From positions 124,001-188,000 of the forward strand of contig JAPMTP010000091.1 in the NCBI GenBank assembly GCA_026413225.1: 64,000 bases of DNA. Direction: 5' to 3'. This document shows, piece by piece, positions 44,610-57,880 of this stretch. Each line of letters opens with the position of its first letter. Position 1 is the first letter of the stretch. The position numbers and the translations under genes were made by a program. A model generated the notes under the pieces. It was given only the letters and a program-made list of their open reading frames with translations, was not told where the DNA came from and did no database searches. This stretch comes from Otis tarda. Lineage: Eukaryota; Chordata; Aves; Otidiformes; Otididae.

Positions 44610-47471
44610 CCCCGAAAAATCACCAACGTTGGACGATTGCTCGCAAACCAAAAGTCCCAGCCACTCAAGCTCTTGCTGCTCCTCAGCGGCCATTGGCAGC
44701 GCATCTACAGCACCACAGACATTGGGGCTCCGGGCTTTCCCTGAGGAGCAGGGCTTCAACGTTTGCCACCAGCTGCACGTGGGCGCCCCCTGAAAATAAA
44801 AACGCAAAAAATCACCAACGTCGGACGATTGCTCCCACACCAAAAGTGCCAGCCACTCAAGCTGTTGCTGCTCCTCAGAGGCCACTGGCAGCGCATCTAC
44901 AGCACCACAGACATTGGGGCTCTGGCCTTTCCCTGAGGAGCAGGGCTTCGACGTTTGCCACCAGCTGCACGTGGGCGACCCCTGAAAAGAAACCCTGAAA
45001 AATCACGAACGTCGGACGATGGCTGCCACACCAAAAGTGCCAGCCACTCAAGCTCTTGCTGCTCCTCAGCGGCCATTGGCAGTGCATCTACAGCACAAGA
45101 GACACTGCGGCTCCGGGCTTTTCCTGAGGAGCAGGGCTTCAACGTTTGCCACCAGCTGAACGTGGGCGCCCCATGAAAAAAAATCCGAAAAATCACGAAC
45201 GTGGGACGATTGCTCCCACACCAGAAGGGCCAACCACTCAAGCTCTTGCTGCTCCTCAGCGGCCATTGGCAGCGCATCTAGAGCACCACAGACCTTGGGG
45301 TTCCGGGCTTTCCCTGAGGAGCAGGGCTTCGACGTTTTCCACCAGCAGCACGTGGGCGCAAACTGAAATAAACCCCGAAAAATCACGAATGTCGGACGAT
45401 TTCTCCCACACCAAAAGTGCCAGCCACTCAAGCTCTTGCTGCACCTCAGCGGCCATTGGCAGCGCATCTACAGCACCACAGACATTGGGGCTCCGGGCTT
45501 TTCCTGAGGAGCAGGGCTTCGACGTTTTCCACCAGCTGCACCTGGGCGCCCCCTGAAAAGAAACACTAAAAAGTCTCCAACGTTGGACGATTGCTCCCAC
45601 ACCAAAAGGGCCAGCCACTCAAGCTCTTGCTGCTCCTCAGGGGCCATTGGCAGCGCATCTACAGCAGCACAGACACTCGGGCTCCGGGCTTTCCCTGAGG
45701 AGCAGGGCTTCGACGTTTGCCACCAGCTGCACGTGGGAGCCCCCATGAAAAGAAACCCCAAAAAATCACGAACGTCGGACGATTGCTCCCACACCAAAAG
45801 TGCCAGCCACTCAAGCTCTTGCTGCTCCTCAGCGGCCATTGGCAGCGCATCTACAGCACCACAGACCTTGGGGCTCCGGGCTTTCCCTGAGGAGCATGGC
45901 TTCGATGTTTGCCACCAGCTGCACGTGGCCCCGCACTGAAAAATAACCCCGAAAAATCACAAACGTCGGACGATTGCTCCCACACCTAACGTGCCTGCCC
46001 CTCAAGCTCTTGCTGCTCCTCAGTGGCCATTGGCAGCGCATCTACAGCAGCACAGATATTGGGGCTCTGGGCTTTCCCTGAGGAGCAGGGCTTCGACGTT
46101 TGCCACCAGCTGCACGTGGGCGCCCCATGAAAAAAACCCGAAAAATCACGAACGTCGGACGATTGCTCCCACACCAAAAGGGCCAGACATTCAAGCTCTT
46201 GCTCCTCCTCAGCGGCCATTGGCAGCACATCTACAGCACCACAGACACTGGGGCTCCGGGCTTTCCCTGAGGAGCAGGGCTTCGACGTTTGCCACCAGCT
46301 GCACCTGGGCGCCCCGTGAAAAGAAAACCTAAAAAATCACGAACGTCGGACGATTGCTCCCACACCAAAAGGGCCAGACACTCAAGCTCTTGCTGCTCCT
46401 CAGCGGCCACTGGCAGCGCATCTACAGCACCACAGACACTGGGGCTCCGGGCTTTCCCTGAGGAGCAGGCCTTTGACATTTGCCACCAGCTACACGTGTG
46501 CGCACCCTGAAAACAAACCCCGAGAAATCAGGAAAGTCGGATGATTGCTCCCACACCAAACGGGACAGACATTCAAGCTCTTGCTGCTCCTCAGCGGCCA
46601 TTGGCAGCGCATCTACAGCAGCACACACCTTGGGGCTCCGGGCTTTCCCTGAGGAGCAGGGCTTCGACGTTTGCCACCAGCTGCACGTGGGCGCCCCCTG
46701 AAAAGAAACCCCGAAAAATCATGAACGTCGGACGATTGCTCCCACACCAAAAGTGCCAGCCACTCAAGCTCTTGCTGCTCCTCAGCGGCCATTGGCAGTG
46801 CATCTACAGCACCACAGACATTGGGGCTCCGGGCTTTTCCTGAGGAGCAGGGCTTCGACGTTTGCCACCAGCTTCAAGTGAGCGCCCCATAAAAAAAAAC
46901 CCGAAAAATCACGAACGTCGGACGGTTGCTCCCACACCAAAAGGGCCAGCCACTCAAGCTCTTGCTGCTCCTCAGCGGCCATTGGCAGCGCATCTACAGC
47001 AGCACACACCTTGGGGCTCCGGGCTTTCCCTGAGGAGCAGGGCTTCCACGTTTGCCACCAGCTGCACGTGGGCGCCCCCGAAGAAAAACTCCGACAAATC
47101 ACGAACGTCGGACGATTGCTTCCACGCCAAAAAGTGCCAGCCACTCAAGCTCTTGCTGCTCCTCAGCGGCCATTGGCAGCGCATCTACAGCACCACAGAT
47201 ACTGGGGCTCCGGGCTTTCCCTGAGGAGCAGGGCTTCGACGTTTGCCACCAGCTGCACGTGGGCGCCCCGTGAAAAGAAAACCTAAAAAATCACCAACGT
47301 CGGACGATTTCTCCCACACCAAAAGTGCCAGCCACTCAAGCTCTTGCTGCTCCTCAACGGCCGTTGGCAGCGCATCTACAGCACCACAGACATTGGGGCT
47401 CTGGGCTTTCCCTGAGGAGCAGGGCTTCGACGTTTGCCACCAGCTGCACGTGGGCGCCCCCTGAAAAGAAA
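44610..47471 (+). repeat. Higher-order repeat block E, copy 1 (15 monomers, about 2.86 kb)
   Basis: Matches the next block at offset 2862 bp. Shared marks include CACAAGAGACACTGCGGC (about 45094/47956), the TGGCCCCGCACTG unit (45927/48789) and CACCTAACGTGCCTGCC (45983/48845). Sequence just left of it (about 44.1-44.55 kb) matches 14 monomers away (offset 2671), so the block edge has shifted by one monomer. Confidence 0.85.
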
Positions 47472-50331
47472 CCCCGAAAAATCACCAACGTTGGACGATT
47501 GCTCGCACACCAAAAGTGCCAGCCACTCAAGCTCTTGCTGCTCCTCAGCGGCCATTGGCAGTGCATCTACAGCACCACAGACATTGGGGCTCCGGGCTTT
47601 CCCTGAGGAGCAGGGCTTCAACGTTTGCCACCAGCTGCACGTGGGCGCCCCCTGAAAATAAAAACGCAAAAAATCACCAACGTCGGACGATTGCTCCCAC
47701 ACCAAAAGTGCCAGCCACTCAAGCTGTTGCTGCTCCTCAGAGGCCACTGGCAGCGCATATACAGCACCACAGACATTGGGGCTCTGGCCTTTCCCTGAGG
47801 AGCAGGGCTTCGACGTTTGCCACCAGCTGCACGTGGGCGACCCCTGAAAAGAAACCCTGAAAAATCACGAACGTCGGACGATGGCTGCCACACCAAAAGT
47901 GCCAGCCACTCAAGCTCTTGCTGCTCCTCAGCGGCCATTGGCAGTGCATCTACAGCACAAGAGACACTGCGGCTCCGGGCTTTCCCTGAGGAGCAGGGCT
48001 TCAACGTTTGCCACCAGCTGAACGTGGGCGCCCCATGAAAAAAAATCCGAAAAATCACGAACGTGGGACGATTGCTCCCACACCAGAAGGGCCAACCACT
48101 CAAGCTCTTGCTGCTCCTCAGCGGCCATTGGCAGCGCATCTAGAGCACCACAGACCTTGGGGTTCCGGGCTTTCCCTGAGGAGCAGGGCTTCGACGTTTT
48201 CCACCAGCAGCACGTGGGCGCAAACTGAAATAAACCCCGAAAAATCACGAATGTCGGACGATTTCTCCCACACCAAAAGTGCCAGCCACTCAAGCTCTTG
48301 CTGCTCCTCAGCGGCCATTGGCAGCGCATCTACAGCACCACAGACATTGGGGCTCCGGGCTTTTCCTGAGGAGCAGGGCTTCGACGTTTTCCACCAGCTG
48401 CACCTGGGCGCCCCCTGAAAAGAAACACTAAAAATTCTCCAACGTTGGACGATTGCTCCCACACCAAAAGGGCCAGCCACTCAAGCTCTTGCTGCTCCTC
48501 AGTGGCCATTGGCAGCGCATCTACAGCAGCACAGACACTCGGGCTCCGGGCTTTCCCTGAGGAGCAGGGCTTCGACGTTTGCCACCAGCTGCACGTGGGA
48601 GCCCCCATGAAAAGAAACCCCAAAAAATCACGAACGTCGGACGATTGCTCCCACACCAAAAGTGCCAGCCACTCAAGCTCTTGCTGCTCCTCAGCGGCCA
48701 TTGGCAGCGCATCTACAGCACCACAGACCTTGGGGCTCCGGGCTTTCCCTGAGGAGCATGGCTTCGATGTTTGCCACCAGCTGCACGTGGCCCCGCACTG
48801 AAAAATAACCCCGAAAAATCACAAACGTCGGACGATTGCTCCCACACCTAACGTGCCTGCCCCTCAAGCTCTTGCTGCTCCTCAGTGGCCATTGGCAGCG
48901 CATCTACAGCAGCACAGATATTGGGGCTCTGGGCTTTCCCTGAGGAGCAGGGCTTCGACGTTTGCCACCAGCTGCACGTGGGCGCCCCATGAAAAAAACC
49001 CGAAAAATCACGAACGTCGGACGATTGCTCCCACACCAAAAGGGCCAGACATTCAAGCTCTTGCTCCTCCTCAGCGGCCATTGGCAGCACATCTACAGCA
49101 CCACAGACACTGGGGCTCCGGGCTTTCCCTGAGGAGCAGGGCTTCGACGTTTGCCACCAGCTGCACCTGGGCGCCCCGTGAAAAGAAAACCTAAAAAATC
49201 ACGAACGTCGGACGATTGCTCCCACACCAAAAGGGCCAGACACTCAAGCTCTTGCTGCTCCTCAGCGGCCACTGGCAGCGCATCTACAGCACCACAGACA
49301 CTGGGGCTCCGGGCTTTCCTTCAGGAGCAGGCCTTTGACATTTGCCACCAGCTACACGTGTGCGCACCCTGAAAACAAACCCCGAGAAATCAGGAAAGTC
49401 GGATGATTGCTCCCACACCAAACGGGACAGACATTCAAGCTCTTGCTGCTCCTCAGCGGCCATTGGCAGCGCATCTACAGCAGCACACACCTTGGGGCTC
49501 CGGGCTTTCCCTGAGGAGCAGGGCTTCGACGTTTGCCACCAGCTGCACGTGGGCGCCCCTGAAAAGAAACCCCGAAAAATCATGAACGTCGGACGATTGC
49601 TCCCACACCAAAAGTGCCAGCCACTCAAGCTCTTGCTGCTCCTCAGCGGCCATTGGCAGTGCATCTACAGCACCACAGACATTGGGGCTCCGGGCTTTTC
49701 CTGAGGAGCAGGGCTTCGACGTTTGCCACCAGCTTCAAGTGAGCGCCCCATAAAAAAAAACCCGAAAAATCACGAACGTCGGACGGTTGCTCCCACACCA
49801 AAAGGGCCAGCCACTCAAGCTCTTGCTGCTCCTCAGCGGCCATTGGCAGCGCATCTACAGCAGCACACACCTTGGGGCTCCGGGCTTTCCCTGAGGAGCA
49901 GGGCTTCCACGTTTGCCACCAGCTGCACGTGGGCGCCCCCGAAGAAAAACTCCGACAAATCACGAACGTCGGACGATTGCTTCCACGCCAAAAGTGCCAG
50001 CCACTCAAGCTCTTGCTGCTCCTCAGCGGCCATTGGCAGCGCATCTACAGCACCACAGATACTGGGGCTCCGGGCTTTCCCTGAGGAGCAGGGCTTCGAC
50101 GTTTGCCACCAGCTGCACGTGGGCGCCCCGTGAAAAGAAAACCTAAAAAATCACCAACGTCGGACGATTTCTCCCACACCAAAAGTGCCAGCCACTCAAG
50201 CTCTTGCTGCTCCTCAACGGCCGTTGGCAGCGCATCTACAGCACCACAGACATTGGGGCTCTGGGCTTTCCCTGAGGAGCAGGGCTTCGACGTTTGCCAC
50301 CAGCTGCACGTGGGCGCCCCGTGAAAAGAAA
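47472..50331 (+). repeat. Higher-order repeat block E, copy 2
   Basis: Near-identical successor of 44610-47471 at offset 2862, becoming 2860 after single-base losses near 49556 and 49988. A partial third copy with a three-monomer deletion continues at about 51.19-52.69 kb (offsets 3815, then 3241 bp, from copy 2). Confidence 0.85.
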
Positions 50332-53300
50332 CCCCGAAAAATCACCAACGTTGGACGATTGCTCGCACACCAAAAGTGCCAGCCACTCAAGCTCTTGCTG
50401 CTCCTCAGCGGCCATTGGCAGTGCATCTACAGCAGCACAGATATTGGGGCTCCGGGCTTTCCCTGAGGAGCAGGGCTTCAACGTTTGCCACCAGCTGCAC
50501 GTGGGCGCCCCCTGAAAATAAAAACGCAAAAAATCACCAACGTCGGACGATTGGTCCCACACCAAAATTGCCAGCCACTCAAGCTGTTGCTGCTCCTCAG
50601 AGGCCATTGGCAGCGCATCTACAGCAGCACAGACATTGGGGCTCTGGCCTTTCCCTGAGGAGCAGGGCTTCGACGTTTTCCACCAGCTGCACGTGGGCGC
50701 AAACTGAAATAAACCCCGAAAAATCACGAATGTCGGACGATTGCTCCCACACCAAAAGTGCCAGCCACTCAAGCTCTTGCTGCTCCTCAGCGGCCATTGG
50801 CAGCGCATCTACAGCACCACAGACATTGGGGCTCCGGGCTTTCCCTGAGGAGCAGGGCTTCGACGTTTGCCACCAGCTGCACCTGGGCGCCCCCCGAAGA
50901 AAAACTCCGACAAATCACGAACGTCGGACGATTGCTTCCACGCCAAAAGTGCCAGCCATTCAAGCTCTTGCTGCTCCTCAGCGGCCATTGGCAGCGCATC
51001 TACAGCAGCACAGATACTGGGGCTCCGGGCTTTCCCTGAGGAGCAGGCCTTCGACGTTTGCCACCAGCTGCACGTGGGGGCCCCGTGAAAAGAAAACCTA
51101 AAAAATCACCAACGTCGGACGATTTCTCCCACTCCAAAAGTGCCAGCCACTCCAGCTCTTGCTGCTCCTCAACGGCCGTTGGCAGCGCATCTACAGCACC
51201 ACAGACATTGGGGCTCTGGGCTTTCCCTGAGGATCAGGGCTTCGACGTTTGCCACCAGCTGCACGTGGGCGCCCCGTGAAAAGAAACCCCGAAAAATCAC
51301 CAACGTTGGACGATTGCTCGCACACCAAAAGTGCCAGCCACTCAAGCTCTTGCTGCTCCTCAGCGGCCATTGGCAGTGCATTTACAGCACCACAGACACT
51401 GGGGCTCCGGGCTTTCCCTGAGGAGCAGGGCTTCAACGTTTGCCACCAGCTGCACGTGGGCGCCCCCTGAAAATAAAAACGCAAAAAATCACCAACGTCG
51501 GACGATTGGTCCCACACCAAAATTGCCAGCCACTCAAGCTGTTGCTGCTCCTCAGAGGCCATTGGCAGCGCATCTACAGCAGCACAGACATTGGGGCTCT
51601 GGCCTTTCCCTGAGGAGCAGGGCTTCGACGTTTGCCACCAGCTGCACGTGGGCGACCCCTGAAAAGAAACCCCGAAAAATCACGAACGTCGGACGATGGC
51701 TGCCACACCAAAAGTGCCAGCCACTCAAGCTCTTGCTGCTCCTCAGCGGCCATTGGCAGTGCATCTACAGCACCACAGACACTGCGGCTCCGGGCTTTCC
51801 CTGAGGAGCAGGGCTTCAACGTTTGCCACCAGCTGCACGTGGGCGCCCCATTAAAAAAAACCCGAAAAATCACGAACGTGGGACGATTGCTCCCACACCA
51901 GAAGGGCCAGCCACTCAAGCTCTTGCTGCTCCTCAGCGGCCATTGGCAGCGCATCTAGAGCACCACAGACATTGGGGCACCGGGCTTTCCCTGAGGAGCA
52001 GGGCTTCGACGTTTTCCACCAGCTGCACGTGGGCGCAAACTGAAATAAACCCCAAAAAATCACAAACGTCGGACGATTGCTCCCACACCTAACGTGCCTG
52101 CCCCTCAAGCTCTTGCTGCTCCTCAGCGGCCATTGGCAGCGCATCTACTGCAGCACAGATATTGGGGCTCCGGGCTTTCCCTGAGGAGCAGGGCTTCGAC
52201 GTTTGCCACCAGCTGCACGTGGGCGCCCCATGAAAAAAACCCGAAAAATCACGAACGTCGGACGATTGCTCCCACACCAAAAGGGCCAGACATTCAAGCT
52301 CTTGCTCCTCCTCAGCGGCCATTGGCAGCACATCTACAGCACCACAGACACTGGAGCTCCGGGCTTTCCCTGAGGAGCAGGGCTTCGACGTTTGCCACCA
52401 GCTGCACCTGGGCGCCCCGTGAAAAGAAAACCTAAAAAATCACGAACGTCGGACGATTGCTCCCACACCAAAAGGGCCAGACACTCAAGCTCTTGCTGCT
52501 CCTCAGCGGCCATTGGCAGCGCATCTACAGCACCACAGACACTGGGGCTCCGGGCTTTCCTTCAGGAGCAGGCCTTTGACATTTGCCACCAGCTACACGT
52601 GTGCGCACCCTGAAAACAAACCCCGAGAAATCAGGAAAGTCGGATGATTGCTCCCACACCAAACGGGACAGCCATTCAAGCTCTTGCTGCTCCTCAGCGG
52701 CCATTGGCAGCGCATCTACAGCAGCACAGACATTGGGGCTCCGGGCTTTCCCTGAGGAGCAGGGCTTCGATGTTTGCCACCAGCTGCACGTGGGCGCCCC
52801 CTGAAAAGAAACCCCGAAAAATCACAAGCATAGGACAATTGCTCCCACACCAAAAGTGCCAGCCACTCAAGCTCTTGCTGCTCCTCAGCGGCCATTGGCA
52901 GCGCATCTACAGCAGCACACATCTTGGGGCTCCGGGCTTTCCCTGAGGAGCAGGGCTTCGACGTTTGCCACCAGCTGCACGTGGGCGCCCCGTGAAAAGA
53001 AACCCCGAAAAATCACGAACGTCGGACGTTTGCTCCCACACCAAAAGTTCCAGGCCATCAAGCTCTTGCTGCTCCTCACCGGCCATTGGCAGCGCGTCTA
53101 CATCAACACAGACATTGGGGCTCCGGGCTTTCCCTGAGGAGCAGGGTTTCGATGTTTGCCACCAGGAGCACGTGGGCGCCTCATGAAAAAAAACCCTAAA
53201 AATCACGAACGTCGGACGATTGCTCCCACACCAAAAGTGCCAGCCACTCAAGCTCTTGCTGCTCCTCAGCGGCCATTGGCAGCGCATCTACAGCAGCACA

Positions 53301-54298
53301 GACACTGGGGCTCCGGGCTTTCCCTGAGGAGCAGGGCTTCGACGTTTGCCACCAGCTGCACGTGGGCGCCCCTATGAAAAAAAAAAACGGAAAAATCACG
53401 AACGTCGGACGATTGCTCCCACACCAAAAGTGCCAGCCACTCAAGTTCTTGCTGCTCCTCAACGGCCGTTGGCAGCGTATCTACAGCACCACAGACATTG
53501 GTTCTCTGGGCTTTCCCTGAGGAGCAGGGCTTCGACGTTTGCCAGCAGCTGCACGTGGGCGCCCCCTGAAAAGAAACCCTGAGAAATCAGGAACGTCGGA
53601 CGATTGCTCCCACACCAAAAGTGCCAGCCACTCAAGCTCTTGCTGCTCCTCAGCGGCCATTGGCAGCGCATCTACAGCACCACAGACTTTGGGGCTCCTG
53701 GCTTTGCCTGAGGAGCAGGGCTTTGACATTTGCCACCAGCTGCACGTGGGCGCACACTGAAAAGAAACCCGGAAAAATCACCAACGTCGGACGATGGCTG
53801 CCACACCAAAAGTGCCAACCACTCAAGCTCTTGCTGCTCCTCAGCGGCCATTGGCAGCGCATCTACAGCAGCACAGACATTGGGGCTCCGGGCTTTCCCT
53901 GAGGAGCAGGGCTTCCACGTTTGCCACCAGCTGCACGTGGGCGCCCCATTAAAAAAAACCCGAAAAATCACCAACGTCGGACGATTGCTCCCACACCAAA
54001 AGTGCCAGCCACTCAATCTCTTGCTGCTCCTCAGCGCCCATTGGCAGCGCATCTACAGCACCACAGACCTTGGGGCTCCGGGCTTTCCCTGAGGAGCAGG
54101 GCTTCGACATTTGCCACCCGCTGCACGTGGGCGCCCCCTTAAAAGAAACCCCGAAAAATCACGAACGTCGGACGATTGCTGCCACACTAAAAGGGCCAGC
54201 AACTCAATCTCTTGCTGCTCCTCAGCGGCCATTGGCAGCGCATCTACAGCACCACAGACATTGGGGCTCCGGGCTTTGCCTGAGGAGCAGGGCTTCGA

Positions 54299-54336
54299 CG
54301 TTTTCCCCATACTGGAGCAGGCCTGTACGTTAGCGC
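54299..54336 (+). other. Non-consensus patch within one monomer
   Basis: The usual GTTTGCCACCAGCTGCACGT is replaced by an unrelated stretch of about 30 bp containing CCATACTGGAGCAGGCCTGT, so the E-box pair is lost in this monomer. Flanking monomer sequence is normal. Its source was not recognised. Confidence 0.75.
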
Positions 54337-55604
54337 CCCGTGAAAACAAACCCCGAAAAATCATGAACGTCGGACGATTGCTCCCACACCAAAAGGGCCA
54401 GCCACTCAAGCTCTTGCTGCTCCTCAGCGGCCATTGGCTGCGCATCTACAGCACCACAGACATTGGGGCTCCGGGCTTTCCGTGACAAGCAGGGCTTCGA
54501 CGATAGCCACCAGCTGCACCTGGGCGCCCCCGAAAAAAAAACCCCGAGAAATCACGAACGTCGGACGATTGCTCCCACACCAAAAGTGCCAGCCACTCAA
54601 GCTCTTGCTGCTCCTTAGCGGACATTGGCAGCACATCTACAGCACCACAGACATTGGTGCTCCGGGCTTTCCCTGAGGAGCAGGGCTTCCACGTTTGCCA
54701 CCAGCTGCACCTGGGCGCCCCCCGAAAAAAAACCCCGAAAAATCACCAACGTCGGACGATTGCTCCCACACCAAAAGTGCCAGCCACTCAAGCTCTTGCT
54801 GCTCCTTAGCGGACATTGGCAGCACATCTACAGCACCACAGACATTGGTGCTCCGGGCTTTCCCTGAGGAGCAGGGCTTCGACGATAGCCACCAGCTGCA
54901 CGTGGGCGTCCCCTGAAAAGAAACCCCGAAAAATCACCAACGTCGGACAATTGCTCCCACACTAAAAGGGCCAGCCACTGAAGCTCTTGCTGCTTCTCAG
55001 CGGCCATTGGCAGCACATCAATAGCTGCATTAACACTGGGGCTCCGGGCTTTCCCTGAGGAGCAGGGCTTCGACGTTTACCAACAGCTGCACGTGGGCGT
55101 CCCCTGAAAAGAAACCCCGAAAAATCACGAACGTCGGACGATTGCTGCCACACTAAAAGGGCCAGCCACTCAAACACTTGCTGCACCTCAGCGGCCTTTG
55201 GCAGCACATCTACAGCACCACAGACATTGGGGCTCCGGGCTTTAACTGAGGAGCATGGCTTCCACGTTTGCCACCACCTGCAAGTGCGCGCCCCCTGAAA
55301 AGAAACCCGGAAAAATCATGAACGTCGGATGATTGCTCCCACACCAAAAGGGAGAGCCACTCAAGCTCTTGCTGCTCCTCAGCGGCCATTGGCAGCGCAT
55401 CTACAGCAGCACAGACATTGGGGCTCCGGGCTTTCCCTGACGAACAGTGCTTTGACGTTTGCCACCAGCTGCACGTGGGCGCCCCCTGAAAAGAAACCCC
55501 GAAAAATCACAAGCATAGGACGATTGCTCCCACACAAAAAGTTCCTGCCACTCAAGCTCTTGCTGCTCCTCAGCGGCCATTGGCAGCGCATCTACAGCAC
55601 CACA

Positions 55605-57880
55605 GACATTGGGGCTCCGGGCTTTCCCTGAGGAGCATGGCTTCCACTTTTGCCACCAGCTGCACGTCGGCGCCCCATGAAAAGTAACCCCGAAAAATCA
55701 CGAACGTCGGACGATTGCTCCCACACCAAAAGTGCCAGCCACTCAAGCTCTTGCTGCTCCTCAGCGGCCATTGGCAGCGCATCTACAGCACCACAGACAT
55801 TGGGGCTCTAGGCTTTCCCTGAGGAGCAGGGCTTCGACGTTTGCCACCAGCTGCACGTGGGAGCCCCATGAAAAGTAACCCCGAAAATTCACAAACGTCG
55901 GACGATTGCTCCCATACCAAAAGGGCCAGCCACTCAAGCTCTTGCTGCTCCTCAGCAGCCATTGGCAGCTCATAAAGAGCTGCACTAACATTGGGGCTCC
56001 GGGCTTTCCCTGAGGAGCAGGGCTTCGACGTTTGCCACCAGCTGCACGTGGCGCCCCCTGAAAAGAAACCCCAAATAATCACGAACGTCGGACCATTGCT
56101 CCCACACCAAAAGTGCCAGCCCCTCAAGCTCTTGCTGCTCCTCAGCGGCCATTGGCAGCGCATCTACAGCACCACAGACATTGGTGCTCCGGGCTTTTGC
56201 TGAGGAGCAGGGCTTCGATGTTTGCCACAAGCTACACGTGTGCGCCCCCTGAAAACAAACCCCGAGAAATCAGGAAAGTCGGATGATTGCTCCCACACCA
56301 AAAGTGCCAGCCACTCAAGCTCTTGCTGCTCCTCAGCGGCCATTGGCAGCGCATCTAGAGCACCACAGACATTGGGGCTCCGGGCTTTCCCTGAGGAGCA
56401 GGGCTTCGATGTTTGCCACCAGCTGCACGTGGGCGCCCTATGAAAAGAAACCCTGAGAAATCACGAATGTCGGACGATTGCTGCCACACCAAAAGTGCCA
56501 GCCACTCAAGCTCTTGCTGCTCCTCAGCGGCCATTGGCAGCGCATCCACAGCACCACAGATATTGGGGCTCCGGGCTTTCTCTGAGGAGCAGGGCTTCGA
56601 CGTTTGCCACCAGCTGCACGTGGGCGCACACTGAAAATAACACCGAAAACCCACGAACTTCGGACGATTGTTTCGACACCAAAAGTGCCAGCCACTCAAG
56701 CTCTTGCTGCTCCTCAGCGGCCATTGGCAGCGCATCTACAGCACCACAGACATTGGGGCTCCGGGCTTCCCCTGAGGAGCAGGGCTTCGACGTTTGTCAC
56801 CAGCTGCACTTGGGCGCCCCATGAAAAAAATCCGAAAAATCACGAACGTCGGACGATAGCTCCCACACCAAAAGTGCCAGCCACTCAAGCTCTTGCTGCT
56901 CCTCAGCGCCCATTGGCAGCGCATGTACAGCACCATAGACCTTGGGGCTCCGGGCTTTCCCTGAGGAGCAGGGCTTCGACATTTGCCACCAGCTGCACGT
57001 CGGCGCCCCCTGAAAATAAACCCCGAAAAATCACTAACGTCGGACGATTGCTCCCACACCAAAAGTGCCAGCCACTCAAGCTGTTGCTGCTCCTCAGCGG
57101 CCATTGGCAGGGCATCTACAGCACCACAGACATTGGGGCTCTGGGCTTTCCCTGAGGAGCAGGCCTTTGACGTTTGCCACCAGCTGCACTTGGGCGCCCC
57201 GTGAAAAGAAACCCCGAAAAATCACGAACATAGGACGATTGCTTCCACACCAAAAGTGCCAGCCACTCAAGCTCTTGCTGCTCCTCAGCGGCCATTGGCA
57301 GCGCATCTACAGCACCACAGACATTGGGGCTCCGGGCTTTCGCTGAGGAGCAGGGCTTCGACGTTTGCCACCAGCTGCACCTGGGCGCCCCGTGAAAAGA
57401 AACCCCGAAAAATCACGAACGTCGGACCATTGCTCCCACACCAAAAGGGCCAGCCACTCAAGCTCTTGCTGCTCCTCAACGGCCATTTGCAGCGCATCAA
57501 AAGCACCACAGATATTGAGGCTCCGTCTTTCCCTGAGGAGCAAGGCATCGACTTTTTCCACCAGCTGCAAGTGGGGGCCACATTAAAAAAAACCCCGAAA
57601 AATCATGAATGTCGGACGATTGCTCCCACACCAAAAGTGCCAGCCACTCAAGATCTTGCTGCTATTCAGCGGCCATTGGCAGCGCATCTACAGCACCACA
57701 GACATTGGGGCTCCGGGCTTTCCCTGAAGAGCAGGGCTTTGACGTTTGCCACAAGCTGCACTTGTGCGTCACGTGAAAATAAACCCCGAGAAATCACGAG
57801 TGTTGGACGATTGTTCCGACACCAAAAGGGCCAGCCACTCAAGCTCTTGCTGCTCCTCAGCGGCCATTGGCAGCGCATCT
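55605..57880 (+). repeat. Higher-order repeat block F, copy 1 (29-monomer period)
   Basis: Matches 61139-63414 at offset 5534-5535 bp. A nested repeat is present: 56225-57115 recurs at 57940-58830, offset 1715 bp (9 monomers). Shared private units include CAGCTCATAAAGAGCTGCAC (55967/61501) and CATCAAAAGCACC (57495/63029). Confidence 0.85.
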
